A stretch of 64,000 nt of DNA from Acidobacteriota bacterium. GTDB lineage: Bacteria > Acidobacteriota > Terriglobia > Terriglobales > Acidobacteriaceae. The stretch lies in NCBI GenBank assembly GCA_021792795.1, contig JAJYUB010000004.1, positions 57,738 to 121,737 of the forward strand, read 5' to 3'. The notes under the pieces are model-generated. The model did not search any database and was not told the DNA's origin. It saw only the letters and a list, made by a program, of their open reading frames with translations. Position numbers and translations under genes: made by a program. Position 1 is the stretch's first letter, and every line of letters begins with the position of its first letter. Below, one piece after another: positions 17,378 through 26,442 of this stretch.

Positions 17378-18280
17378 ATGGCGACCGATACATCTGTTGT
17401 GGCCCCCAAGGCAATCTCGATGGCGGATTACAAGGGGAGGGTCGATCCCGATTGGTGTCCCGGCTGCGGCGATTTTGGGGTGCTCGCCGCCGTACAAAAG
17501 GCGCTCGTCGAGTTGCAGATCCCGAAGCACGAGGTGGCCACGATCAGCGGCATCGGATGCTCATCGAATTTCCCCGGCTTTATCGAGACCTATGGCATGC
17601 ATACATTGCACGGCAGGGCTTTGCCGGTCGCGACCGGAATGAAGCTCGCCAACCACGCCATGACGGTGCTGGTGACGGGCGGAGATGGAGACGGTTTCGG
17701 CATCGGATGCGGCCACTTCGTACATGCGATGCGCCGCAACGTCGATCTGACCTATATCGTGATGGACAACCAGATCTATGGATTGACCACGGGTCAGACC
17801 TCGCCCACCAGTAGGATTGGCATGAAGACCAAGAGCATGCCCTATGGAAATATCGAGTCGCCGCTGAGTCCTGTCGCGCTGGCGCTGGCTGCGGGGGCGA
17901 CCTTTGTGGCGCGCGGTTTTAGCGGCGACCAGAAACACCTGACGGAGTTGCTTAAGCGCGGCATCGAGCACAAAGGATTCTCATTCATCGACGTGTTCAG
18001 CCCGTGCGTCACCTACAACCATGACAACACGTTCCAGTGGTTCCGTCCGCGAGTGAAGAAGCTTGAAGACAATCCGGACTACGATGCGAGCGATTGGAAC
18101 GTAGCTATGGAGAAATCCGTGATCTGGGGCGAAGAAATTCCCATTGGAAAATTCTTCGAGCGCACCGACCTGCCCACATTGCATGGCGCCGAGCCGGTGC
18201 TGAGTGCGGGCCCGCTGGTGCATCAGAACAACCGCATTCCTGCCGATGTTGCCAAAACATTTATTGAAGAATTGATGTAG
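17378..18280 (+). CDS. korB: 2-oxoacid:acceptor oxidoreductase, beta (TPP) subunit
   Basis: The 300-residue subunit carries the thiamine diphosphate site: WCPGCGDFGVLAAVQKAL near the N-terminus, GIGCSSNFPGF, and GDGDGFGIGCGHFVHAMRRN with the Mg-binding GDGD, followed by DNQIYGLTTGQTSPTS. The CPGCG cysteines are those that bind the [4Fe-4S] cluster in KorB. AAAGGAG lies upstream of ATG 17378, seven codons inside a longer open frame. It is in operon with korA and convergent with gltX. Confidence 0.92.
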   Translation: MATDTSVVAPKAISMADYKGRVDPDWCPGCGDFGVLAAVQKALVELQIPKHEVATISGIGCSSNFPGFIETYGMHTLHGRALPVATGMKLANHAMTVLVTGGDGDGFGIGCGHFVHAMRRNVDLTYIVMDNQIYGLTTGQTSPTSRIGMKTKSMPYGNIESPLSPVALALAAGATFVARGFSGDQKHLTELLKRGIEHKGFSFIDVFSPCVTYNHDNTFQWFRPRVKKLEDNPDYDASDWNVAMEKSVIWGEEIPIGKFFERTDLPTLHGAEPVLSAGPLVHQNNRIPADVAKTFIEELM

Positions 18281-18307
18281 CGAAGGCGCGTAAGAAGGGC
18301 AACCGCG

Positions 18308-19771
18308 CTACTCGACCGTCAATGATGCCGCAGCTTCCAGCCTGCTCACGACCCTTTGCTGGCCCAGGTACAGCATCACCGCAAAGAGGCCCGGCGCGAC
18401 GGCCTGGCCGGTGAGGGCAACTCGTGCGCCGTTGATGAGCGCGCCGGCTTTGATTCCTTTTTCCGCAGCGAACGCCCGCAGCAGTTCTTCCGTGGATGCT
18501 TCCGTAAAGTTTTCCAGCTTCGCATATTGACGGCCAAGCTCGGCCAGCATTTGCCGAACTTCGGCGTCGGACAGAAATTTCTTCACTGCGGCGGCGTCCA
18601 TCGCAAACCGATCGCCGAAATAAGCGAGGAATGCCGATGCAAAGTCTTTCAAGCTGCGGGCACGCGGCTGTAGCAGCGCAATGGCCGCAAGAATCTCTTC
18701 GCGGTCGCGCGAGGGCTGATAATCCACCGCACGCCACTCTTCTTCGACCAGCGGCAGCAGCAGCGACGGATCGTAGGCGCGGACATATTCCGTGTTGTAC
18801 CAGGCCAGCTTATCGTTGTTGAAGACGGCATTCGAGTGGGCAATGCCATCGAGCGAAAACATGCGGATGAGTTCTTCTGTCGAAAAAATTTCGCGGTCCG
18901 GACCGTTGGGTTGCTTGGCATCTGCGCCTGGACTCCAGCCGAGCAGCGCAAGGAAATTGCGAAATGCTTCCGGTACGATGCCCATATCTTTGTATGCCAT
19001 CACGCTGGTGGCTCCATGGCGTTTCGACAGCCGGGTTTTGTCCGGCCCAAGAATCAGCGGCAGATGCGCAAAGACGGGCAGGGAAGCGCCCAGGGCATGG
19101 TAGAGCAACACCTGCTTCGGAGTATTGGACAGATGGTCCGCGCCGCGAATGATGTGCGTCATTCGCATATCCAAATCATCCGCCACCACGCTCAGGTGAT
19201 AGGTTGGAATGCCGTCCGAGCGCAGGAGAACGAAATCTTCCAGCTCCGCATTGGCAAATTCCATGGGTCCGAACACAGCATCTTGAAATGTTGTCACGCC
19301 CTCACGCGGAACTCGGAAGCGGACGACCGCGCGTTCCCCCTGGGCCATCCGCTGCGCCGCCTCCGCCTGCGGAATACTGCGGCAGCGGCCATCGTAACGA
19401 GGCACTGTCCCGGCTTCGGCGGCGGACGCGCGCCGGGATTCCAGTTCCTCGCGGGTGCAGAAACAATGATAGGCGTGGCCGCTATCGATCAACCTGGCAA
19501 CAGTCCGCGCATAGATCTCAAGACGCTGGGACTGATAGAAGGGACCTTCGTCCCAATCCATGCCCAGCCAGCGCATGCCCTCCAGAATACCGGCGACCAT
19601 GTCGTCTGAGGAGCGCTCGAAGTCGGTATCCTCGATGCGCAGAATGAATGTCCCCCCGGTATGGCGCGCAAACAGCCAGCTAAACAGGGCCGTGCGAGCG
19701 CCCCCTACATGCAGAAATCCAGTCGGAGAAGGCGCGAAACGGACGCGTGTTGCTTGAGGGACGGTATTCAT
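18308..19771 (-). CDS. gltX: Glutamyl-tRNA synthetase
   Basis: The 487-residue class I aminoacyl-tRNA synthetase attaches glutamate to tRNA-Glu. The HIGH motif appears as RFAPSPTGFLHVGGARTALF near the N-terminus and the KMSKS motif as KTRLSKRHGA near residue 250, as in bacterial GltX; the C-terminal anticodon-binding region is full length. FCTREELE is the usual position of the SWIM-like cysteine region, here with one Cys, so no complete zinc site is seen. It is a single gene convergent with korB. Confidence 0.95.
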   Translation of the reverse strand: MNTVPQATRVRFAPSPTGFLHVGGARTALFSWLFARHTGGTFILRIEDTDFERSSDDMVAGILEGMRWLGMDWDEGPFYQSQRLEIYARTVARLIDSGHAYHCFCTREELESRRASAAEAGTVPRYDGRCRSIPQAEAAQRMAQGERAVVRFRVPREGVTTFQDAVFGPMEFANAELEDFVLLRSDGIPTYHLSVVADDLDMRMTHIIRGADHLSNTPKQVLLYHALGASLPVFAHLPLILGPDKTRLSKRHGATSVMAYKDMGIVPEAFRNFLALLGWSPGADAKQPNGPDREIFSTEELIRMFSLDGIAHSNAVFNNDKLAWYNTEYVRAYDPSLLLPLVEEEWRAVDYQPSRDREEILAAIALLQPRARSLKDFASAFLAYFGDRFAMDAAAVKKFLSDAEVRQMLAELGRQYAKLENFTEASTEELLRAFAAEKGIKAGALINGARVALTGQAVAPGLFAVMLYLGQQRVVSRLEAAASLTVE

Positions 19772-19860
19772 ACGATGAGGGCCAAACTCTTATCCTAGAG
19801 TATTTTTTTGAAATGCGGTGGGACCAACGTGTCCCTGCGTTCAGCGTAGGGCCCACGAAA

Positions 19861-19882
19861 AGCCCCGGCTTTCGCCAGGGCT
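19861..19882 (-). terminator. Terminator of the beta-barrel gene
   Basis: On the minus strand AGCCCTGGC and GCCGGGGCT pair (one mismatch) around a GAAA tetraloop and are followed by TTTCGTGG. It lies 30 nt past the stop of the gene at 19913-20473. Confidence 0.65.
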
Positions 19883-19912
19883 AGGATGGAAATGTTCCGG
19901 GTAAGGACTTTC

Positions 19913-20473
19913 TTAGAACAGGCGGTAGGATGCGCCTGCGGAGAAAACCCATGGGGTCAGACCGGTTGGCGGAAATTGCCAGTGTTGATATTCGAAGTCA
20001 GCGGGACGGACGGTGATACGGTTCGAGATGCGGTAGTCGACGCCACCGCCGAAAGCGAAAGTCGTGTAGTTGTAGGCTTGGTTGGAGATGAAGCTGGGGT
20101 AATGGAAGCGGCTTCCGCCAACCAGAAATTTAATGTAGGGCAGCCATTTGCGCCCCACTTCGTAAGTTACGCGCGGGCCGCCAAGAAAATTGTCCTCAGA
20201 GATGCCGGCACCGGAACTTGAATCTGTAAGAAAGTTAAGAAAGCGCGCTTCTCCTTCGATCCCAACCCCAACGTTGCGCCAAACATGATAATCGAAATCC
20301 GCGTAGGCGCCGGGTCCGAATGCATGTCGTTGGCCGTAATCTGTCTGTCCAAAGGAGAAGTAGCCTCCCGCAGTGATGGTAGCTTGTTTAGCCCTGACGG
20401 GTGAGACCGCCTGCGCGTGCAGGAAGACCGGGCAAAATAGGAAAATCAGCCCACAGAAAAATTTTTTCCCCAC
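19913..20473 (-). CDS. Small outer membrane beta-barrel protein
   Basis: The 186-residue protein has a signal peptide (KKFFCGLIFLFCPVFLHAQA, cut after about residue 21) and alternating amphipathic strands such as ITAGGYFSFGQTDYG, GVGIEGEARFL and FAFGGGVDYRIS, ending in YRLF with a C-terminal aromatic residue: the pattern of OmpA/OmpW-type eight-stranded barrels with no periplasmic domain. The start is GTG, supported by GGGGGAGG seven bases upstream. Function unknown. A terminator follows. Confidence 0.75.
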   Translation of the reverse strand: MGKKFFCGLIFLFCPVFLHAQAVSPVRAKQATITAGGYFSFGQTDYGQRHAFGPGAYADFDYHVWRNVGVGIEGEARFLNFLTDSSSGAGISEDNFLGGPRVTYEVGRKWLPYIKFLVGGSRFHYPSFISNQAYNYTTFAFGGGVDYRISNRITVRPADFEYQHWQFPPTGLTPWVFSAGASYRLF

Positions 20474-20557
20474 CGTAAAAACCTCCCCCTTGCAAGAAAA
20501 ACTAGTGTCTCCATGGGCAGATCCCGTTTCAAATCTGCCTCATGGTTTAAGCTTACG

Positions 20558-22303
20558 TCACTGATTAGATGTACTGTCGCCTGGGGAGGCTGCTCCAGTA
20601 GATACAGGAATTGGCGCTGCCTGCCCATAGGGGCGCAACCGGAAGAATATGGGCGTCAATTCGAGTGGCATCTTATCGCTTGGGCTCAACACCGCAATGG
20701 GTTTGGAGTTGAGCAAGTCAACGGTATCGTTCCAGGAATCCACGCGGATTCGGCTCCCCAACGGCAGTGCTGCAATTTGCCTTACATTGCCCATATCAAG
20801 TTTAGGAGATCGAGAGACCAACGCGCTCATCCATACCTGATCATCCGCCGGGCTGGTAAACAGCGAGTCTCCGAGTTGGGGCTGCATCAAGGCCGGCAAT
20901 TGCTTTGCGCGGGACAGCAGCAGTTTGTAATAAAGGCCCGCATCCGCCAGCTTGTCTTTATAAGGAGAATTTTCCAGCAGCTGCAGCGCTTTCTTCGCCG
21001 CCGCCTGGTTCTCCGCGTCGCTGTGATGCAGCGGCACACGGCGGATGGTCGCCTGGTCGGCGAACATCAGGTTGTCAGGAAACGCGAATTCCGTGTCGAC
21101 CTTGTGCCCCAGTTCCAAGTGTGCCAGTTGGAAGGAAAGCACTGCAGCAAGGTCTGTTTCGTAGGGGAGGGTGTCGATCAGGCCCTTGCTGAGCACAATT
21201 GTGTTTCCAATGGTCAAAGATTCCAGGGGGTAGGTCAAGAGAACCCGGCAGTGTACCGGTTCGGGCAGAGAAATGTTGTTGGTGAGGATCAGGTTATTCG
21301 TGACCTGTTCCAACACCTTGTCGAAGTTGCTGGGGCCAGCCAGCAAGCCGGCCTGAAACAAACGATCCAGAATATTCGACTCCGCCTGCTGAGACCACAT
21401 GCGGGATGCCTGCAGCGGGCTTACGTCCTGGGCGCTTTCGCTTTGATCGGTCACTGCGTCGATCTTGACGGTGGCGTTGTCGCTGGAGGAGGCAGGTTGA
21501 CGAAGCGAGTAGCCCCAGATCCAGGTCTGCGCGCGGAAAAAGCCACCCTGGTCTGGCCCTGCTCCCGGGCCATGCTCTTCCGCGTAGACTGCCGTGGGCA
21601 ACCATAGACCGGGCTGGACATTGGTACGCCAGCTATCGAAGTGGTAATAGACCTGGTGCCCGCTGTTGCTGGTATACGTGCCGCTAAAGCGAACGATATT
21701 GCCGCCGGTATCTTCAATCCAAACGCGGCCAATAAATCGTCCCGTTCCCGATCCGGACCTCGGAGTCACATCGAAGAGGTCGGTGCGGACATCTCCGAGA
21801 AACTCGCGGCGGACGAACGCAAAGTCATAATGTTGGCGATCGAAGTGGTTTGCATCCAGCAGGAGCATTTGCACAAAGCCCTGGGCCACATACTCGATCT
21901 TGAACGCCTTGGTCAAACCATTGACGAACATGACCGAGCCCTTCAGCGCGGTTTTCTTGGCTGAGGCTTCCTGATAGCGATTGTCTTCGATGACCTTGCC
22001 AAAATCCACGCGCCCAAGGAAATAGTGGTCTTCGGTAGGCACCGCGCTCAATTGCGTGTCGGGTTTGAAGTCCTGAATGTACGTTTCGACGACAGGCGTC
22101 CGCTGTTGCAGCGCCTGCAGGACCCCTTTTTCATGACCGGAGGACAGGTCGATGAGGCGTACCATCTGGGGGGTCAACTTGCCCATAGGCTGGATGTTCT
22201 TTTTGTGCCGGGCCGAGGCAGGGAGAGTGATGGACACCAGCAGTAGGAGGGCCAATCCTCTGTTGCGTGAACCTCGAGGGGTAAGTTTCGGAAATCGCAT
22301 CAT
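20558..22303 (-). CDS. Secreted M48-like protein lacking the HExxH motif
   Basis: The 581-residue protein has a signal peptide (GLALLLLVSITLPASA) and a C-terminal half laid out like an M48 (Ste24/BepA) metallopeptidase: GNTIVLSKGLIDTL, then YETDLAAVLSFQLAHLELGH where active enzymes have VLAHEIAH. The first zinc histidine is Phe and the catalytic Glu is Gln, so peptidase activity is not expected. The N-terminal half is of unknown fold. The start at 22303 follows GAAGGAACAC; an upstream in-frame ATG lacks a site. Two related proteins lie in the RHS array (58777-60453 and 61859-63211). It is followed on the same strand by the small beta-barrel gene. Confidence 0.7.
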   Translation of the reverse strand: MMRFPKLTPRGSRNRGLALLLLVSITLPASARHKKNIQPMGKLTPQMVRLIDLSSGHEKGVLQALQQRTPVVETYIQDFKPDTQLSAVPTEDHYFLGRVDFGKVIEDNRYQEASAKKTALKGSVMFVNGLTKAFKIEYVAQGFVQMLLLDANHFDRQHYDFAFVRREFLGDVRTDLFDVTPRSGSGTGRFIGRVWIEDTGGNIVRFSGTYTSNSGHQVYYHFDSWRTNVQPGLWLPTAVYAEEHGPGAGPDQGGFFRAQTWIWGYSLRQPASSSDNATVKIDAVTDQSESAQDVSPLQASRMWSQQAESNILDRLFQAGLLAGPSNFDKVLEQVTNNLILTNNISLPEPVHCRVLLTYPLESLTIGNTIVLSKGLIDTLPYETDLAAVLSFQLAHLELGHKVDTEFAFPDNLMFADQATIRRVPLHHSDAENQAAAKKALQLLENSPYKDKLADAGLYYKLLLSRAKQLPALMQPQLGDSLFTSPADDQVWMSALVSRSPKLDMGNVRQIAALPLGSRIRVDSWNDTVDLLNSKPIAVLSPSDKMPLELTPIFFRLRPYGQAAPIPVSTGAASPGDSTSNQ

Positions 22304-22458
22304 TGTGTTCCTTCGGTTACCTGGTTTAGGGTTGGTTTGCTCACAATTACGCTCACTGAAAGCCGATCCAATCATACGTGAACATTCGGGATATGTTACC
22401 AAAAATCTCAAAATGGTAATCGCTAATGTTACGTAAGTTTAAACACATTTGCCGGAAT

Positions 22459-23610
22459 TTATGCTAGCTGAAAATCGATCCGGTAATATGTGGTAATATC
22501 CACAGGCCTGCCATCGCGAGTCGCGGGCTTAAAATGAGTCTCTTCTGCAACCCGAATCGCTTGCTCGTCCAGCCCATGACCTAGCCCACGCACTACCCGG
22601 ATGACGTGGCACCGCCCATCAGCCGAGAAGCGGACCTCCAGGACAACATCTCCCTGGATTTTCAATTGCTTGGCTTCAGGCGTGTACTCCGGTCGCGGGT
22701 GGGAAATTACCTCCACCGTCGTTTCATTTCCGGTACTGGCTACCATTATCTTGGGTGTCGCCACCGCCGTATTGTCGTGGAATGCTCCCACCGTTGCGGT
22801 CCCGCGGGGGCGATTGCCCGTACCGCCGGCAACGCCGTCGGAGAACCCAACGGAGGCCACTTTTCCGTGTCCGCTGCCGCCCGGGACGCCGTTGGCATAT
22901 CCGGAACCGAAATTCACGCCGCCGACTTTTCCACGGCGGGCAGAGCCGGCGCCGGCGCTTTCACCGACCGCACTCTGGAAGCTGCCGTAGGCCGCGATCG
23001 TAGCTGGCCGGTTTGCCCCAGGGTTGGGGTGGACTCCCATCGGATCGCCAAATCCGCCTGTTTTCGTCGACGTCTGGCCCATGTTGTTGGCGACCGCCGT
23101 CGGAATATCCGTGTGGAACAGGCCCACCTTGGGCTGCGCAGGCAGCGCAACGGAGTCTGGCCGGTAGGGCGGCAGCACGGGTGCGCTCACGTTATTCAGA
23201 TGGACCCGTGCCAGCCTCGGCTGCGTTTCAGCCGGGGTTTGCCTATAGGTGATTTTTGGCGCGATCCGGTTCAGCAGATCCGGGGTCGGCGGAACGATGG
23301 GCGGTTTCACATGGACCGTCGGCCGTACTGGCTTCACGCGTGTAATGGGAAGCAGCAGGTCGGTCTCGATTACGGGCTTTTGTACGACTTGATGGACCAT
23401 GAAAATGGACAGAATCAGGAACAATGCAATCACCGAAGCATTGACGATCAAGCTGACGGCGAAGGATTTATTTCGGCCCTCCGGTTCCGGCAGTAGTCCG
23501 AACGTGGCTAGTTGTCGACTGGAAGGTACGCGCTCTCGATCTCTAGAGCGGCGGGGGGGCAGTCCGGTATCGGGCCGGACTGAATGCTCTCTTGTCGCAA
23601 AACTTGTCAT
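22459..23610 (-). CDS. TonB-family energy transducer
   Basis: The 383-residue protein has a cytoplasmic N-terminus, one membrane helix (about 48-72, FAVSLIVNASVIALFLILSI), a proline-rich periplasmic linker (VKPVRPTVHVKPPIVPPTP), a long glycine-rich spacer and a C-terminal TonB domain (about 300-383; HPRPEYTPEAKQLKIQGDVV, LEVRFSADG, DEQAIRVAEETHFKPATRDG, ending RIDFQLA). It would couple the proton motive force to outer membrane receptors. ExbB/ExbD genes are not adjacent. The unusually long glycine-rich middle (about 180-290) is typical of acidobacterial TonB-like proteins. Confidence 0.87.
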   Translation of the reverse strand: MTSFATREHSVRPDTGLPPRRSRDRERVPSSRQLATFGLLPEPEGRNKSFAVSLIVNASVIALFLILSIFMVHQVVQKPVIETDLLLPITRVKPVRPTVHVKPPIVPPTPDLLNRIAPKITYRQTPAETQPRLARVHLNNVSAPVLPPYRPDSVALPAQPKVGLFHTDIPTAVANNMGQTSTKTGGFGDPMGVHPNPGANRPATIAAYGSFQSAVGESAGAGSARRGKVGGVNFGSGYANGVPGGSGHGKVASVGFSDGVAGGTGNRPRGTATVGAFHDNTAVATPKIMVASTGNETTVEVISHPRPEYTPEAKQLKIQGDVVLEVRFSADGRCHVIRVVRGLGHGLDEQAIRVAEETHFKPATRDGRPVDITTYYRIDFQLA

Positions 23611-24275
23611 ACCGCTTTTACCTCAACGCGTTCAAACGCCCGCAGATTCAGAATTTTTAATGCAACATCGTCTTTCGGTGCCGGCACGTCCGGATGGCTG
23701 TTCAGTCAGGGTATCTTTTGAAATACTGCCGACTCCGAATTGGAAACAGGCAAATGAATGTTTCAATGGACCGCAGCAGAGAACAAAGTTCAAATCCAAC
23801 ATGACACCCATCTCTGCCAAACATTTCGGGCGCCTTTCAAACTTGGATGCTGCCCGCATTTGACGAGTACAGCTTTGCCACGTCGAAGTGCAATGAGTCA
23901 GCGCTTCAGCCCTTTCATCTATCGTTCTCGGGGCCGAAAAACTGGCCCCTAAGCTCCGCGTAATTGGCTATGTTTGCCAATGAGTATGCCACAACTTCGA
24001 AATTTTGAAATGAAATTCTCGCATGTCAGTTTGAGCCGGGTATCGTTAGATTAACCACTGGGGGGAACCCGACCCATCCAAATATGCAAACTTGCGCCTT
24101 CGGCCTATCATCAAGAAACAGGAATGAGTTGGTCCGCTTTTTCCGAGAAGTTTTCAGTGGGCATGGGAGCCACCTCGCTCCCACCCTCAACTTCCAACCA
24201 TCTCAAGCGATCAACGATTCCAGGTTACTGCGCCGACAGCGGAAAAGTTCATTGATATAAAAGGAGATAATCCAA
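23611..24275. other. Intergenic region with one inverted repeat
   Basis: No gene can be supported in these 665 bases between the divergent tonB and galE genes; the short open frames here show no protein-like composition. An inverted repeat ATTGGC (23963-23968) / GCCAAT (23976-23981) with a 7-nt gap is a possible operator, and AAGGAG at 24261-24266 is the galE ribosome site. Confidence 0.5.
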
Positions 24276-25268
24276 TTGAACGCACTCATTACCGGTGGTG
24301 CCGGCTACATTGGGGGCACTGTCGCCCATCTGCTCATGGCTGCCGGGCATCGTGTCGTGGTCTATGACAATCTCTCCCATTCCCAACGCCTTTCGGTACC
24401 ATCCGGCTCGGACTTTATCGAAGGGGAAGTCGGCGACCGAACAAAAATGGAAGCCGCTCTCCGAAGCCATCGAATTGATGCTGTTCTGCATTTTGCCGCG
24501 CTCATCGAGGCGGGTGAAAGCATGCAGTGTCCTGAGCTGTATTTTAGCAATAATAGCGCCTCGACGTTAATTCTTTTTCAGGCGATGTTGGCAGCCGGGG
24601 TCAGGAGGCTGGTTTTCTCCTCAACCGCAGCCGTGTACGGGCAGCCCGAACGGACACCGATTGAAGAAGATGCGCCTTTGCGCCCAACCAATCCCTACGG
24701 CGAGTCCAAACTGCTGGTGGAGCAGATGCTCGCCTGGCTGCATCGCATTCATGGCTTCCGCTACGCCAGCCTGCGCTACTTCAATGTGGCGGGTGCCATT
24801 GCCGGCCGCGGCGAATCGCATGAGCCGGAGTCGCATCTGGTCCCCTTAATTCTCGATGTTGCGCTGGGCAGAAGAAAGAGCATTCGCATCTATGGAACCG
24901 ACTATCCGACGCCGGACGGCACCTGCATTCGCGACTACATTCACGTGCGCGACTTGGCGGAGGCCCACTTGTTGGCGCTGACGGCGCTGGAACAGCGAGA
25001 TCGCATGGTCTACAACCTGGGCAACGGCCAGGGCTTCTCCGTGCGCCAGGTCATCGAGGCGGCCCGTCGCGTGACAGGGCATCCCATTCCGGTGGAGGAG
25101 TGTCCGCCACGGCCAGGCGACCCCGCTATCCTGGTTGCCAGTTCCCAGAAAATCAGTCGCGAACTCGGCTGGCGCGCACGTTGCCCCGGCCTCGATGAAA
25201 TCATCGCGGACGCGTGGCAGTGGCACCAGGTGCGCTACCGTACAGGAGCCTCGATTTCGACGCAATAA
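24276..25268 (+). CDS. galE: UDP-glucose 4-epimerase
   Basis: The 330-residue extended SDR enzyme interconverts UDP-glucose and UDP-galactose with bound NAD. It shows GGAGYIGGTVAHLL at the N-terminus, VVVYDNLSHSQ, the active-site SSTAAVYG and YGESK (Tyr and Lys three residues apart), RYFNVAGA, and the C-terminal DGTCIRDYIHVRDLAEAH, all diagnostic of GalE. The start is TTG at 24276, ten bases after AAGGAG; a later ATG would remove the Rossmann motif. It stands alone, and an inverted repeat follows its stop. Confidence 0.93.
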   Translation: MNALITGGAGYIGGTVAHLLMAAGHRVVVYDNLSHSQRLSVPSGSDFIEGEVGDRTKMEAALRSHRIDAVLHFAALIEAGESMQCPELYFSNNSASTLILFQAMLAAGVRRLVFSSTAAVYGQPERTPIEEDAPLRPTNPYGESKLLVEQMLAWLHRIHGFRYASLRYFNVAGAIAGRGESHEPESHLVPLILDVALGRRKSIRIYGTDYPTPDGTCIRDYIHVRDLAEAHLLALTALEQRDRMVYNLGNGQGFSVRQVIEAARRVTGHPIPVEECPPRPGDPAILVASSQKISRELGWRARCPGLDEIIADAWQWHQVRYRTGASISTQ

Positions 25269-25307
25269 GCCCGCAAATGGGGTACGGCTCCAAAAAAAAT
25301 TGCGGGC
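25269..25307 (+). terminator. Hairpin after galE
   Basis: GCCCGCAA (25269-25276) pairs with TTGCGGGC (25300-25307) across a 23-nt loop containing eight A residues. The loop is long for an intrinsic terminator, so this is a possible one only. Confidence 0.4.
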
Positions 25308-25435
25308 GAGGCGCTCCTTCCATGCGTCTAATCTCGCAGGACGGGGTCCATCCAAATCACCGTCGGTTTGGGAATTGGGTTGCGTCGGCATCTGCGCGGG
25401 GGTACAAGGGAATCGACAGGTTGGGAGGGGGAAGC

Positions 25436-26377
25436 ATGAAAGTCAATCGCATTGCGAGTTCAGTTCTGTTCGCGGCAATTGTAGGGATGGGCGCGGGAGT
25501 CGCCTCTCTCGCCATGGCGCAGACGGAGAATGTGGCTGGCCAGGCGCACTTGGTGGTCACCGTGAACGCCAATAAATCCAACAGGGGGCGATTGCTCCCG
25601 CAGAGCGATATTGCCGTCAAATTGAAAGGTCGCCCGGCGGACATTGTGAGTTGGGCCCCTCTCAAGGGTCCCAATGCCGGCCTGCAGCTTGTATTTCTTA
25701 TCGACGAAGGGGTGCGCTCGTATTGGGCGCTGCAGATCCCGGATTTGAAGAAATTTATCGATGCGCTGCCTCCATCCACTGCCGTGGCGGTTGCTTACAT
25801 GAACAACGGCAGGGCTGTGATGGCGCAGACCCTGACCACCGACCACGCGCTTGCGGCAAAAGCCTTGCGACTCACGAACGGAATTCCCGACATCAGCGGC
25901 AGCCCGTATTTTTGCTTGTCCGACCTGGCCAAGAATTATTGGCGTTCTCCGGCGAGAATCCGTCGCGTGGTTTTTATGGTGACCAATGGAGAAGATCCAT
26001 ACTATAGGTCTATCGATATGCAGGATCCTTACGTTGCCGCTGCGATTCAAGACGCTCAAAAGGCCAAACTCCTCGTCTATTCCATCTACTTTCGCAACCG
26101 GGGCGCCGGCGGCCCAAACAGCTTCAGTACCGTGATTGGACAAAGTTATCTTCAGCGAGTCGCGGACGAAACCGGCGGCCAGTTCTACAGCATGGCCATG
26201 ATGAGTCCCATCTCATTCGACCCGTTTTTAAAGCAGTTCAAAGAGTCGCTGGACAGCCAGTACTTGTTGACCTTTGCGGCTGGCAATACGGGCTGGCAGC
26301 AAGTGCAGGTCCAGTCCAAAGTCAAAGGGTTGAAGCTGACCGCACCCAAGGCGATTTACGTGGAGAAGAACCCATAG
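25436..26377 (+). CDS. Secreted VWFA-type protein of acidobacterial kind
   Basis: The 313-residue protein has a signal peptide (VLFAAIVGMGAGVASLAMAQ) and a von Willebrand A-like fold: LQLVFLIDEGVRSYWALQIP in the strand that normally carries DxSxS, a VVFMVTNGEDPYY segment and LVYSIYFRNRG. The MIDAS motif is degenerate (DEGVR), so metal-dependent adhesion is unlikely. Proteins of this kind (VWFA-related domain) are abundant in Acidobacteriota; function unknown. GGGAGGGGGAAG precedes ATG 25436; the frame is open upstream to 25214 but overlaps galE and lacks a signal peptide. Confidence 0.72.
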   Translation: MKVNRIASSVLFAAIVGMGAGVASLAMAQTENVAGQAHLVVTVNANKSNRGRLLPQSDIAVKLKGRPADIVSWAPLKGPNAGLQLVFLIDEGVRSYWALQIPDLKKFIDALPPSTAVAVAYMNNGRAVMAQTLTTDHALAAKALRLTNGIPDISGSPYFCLSDLAKNYWRSPARIRRVVFMVTNGEDPYYRSIDMQDPYVAAAIQDAQKAKLLVYSIYFRNRGAGGPNSFSTVIGQSYLQRVADETGGQFYSMAMMSPISFDPFLKQFKESLDSQYLLTFAAGNTGWQQVQVQSKVKGLKLTAPKAIYVEKNP

Positions 26378-26442
26378 GAACTGCTGTCGTCGTATCACGC
26401 ATAACTGGTTGTCAGGCGTGCCTTGGCTCGGAGGGTTCCCCA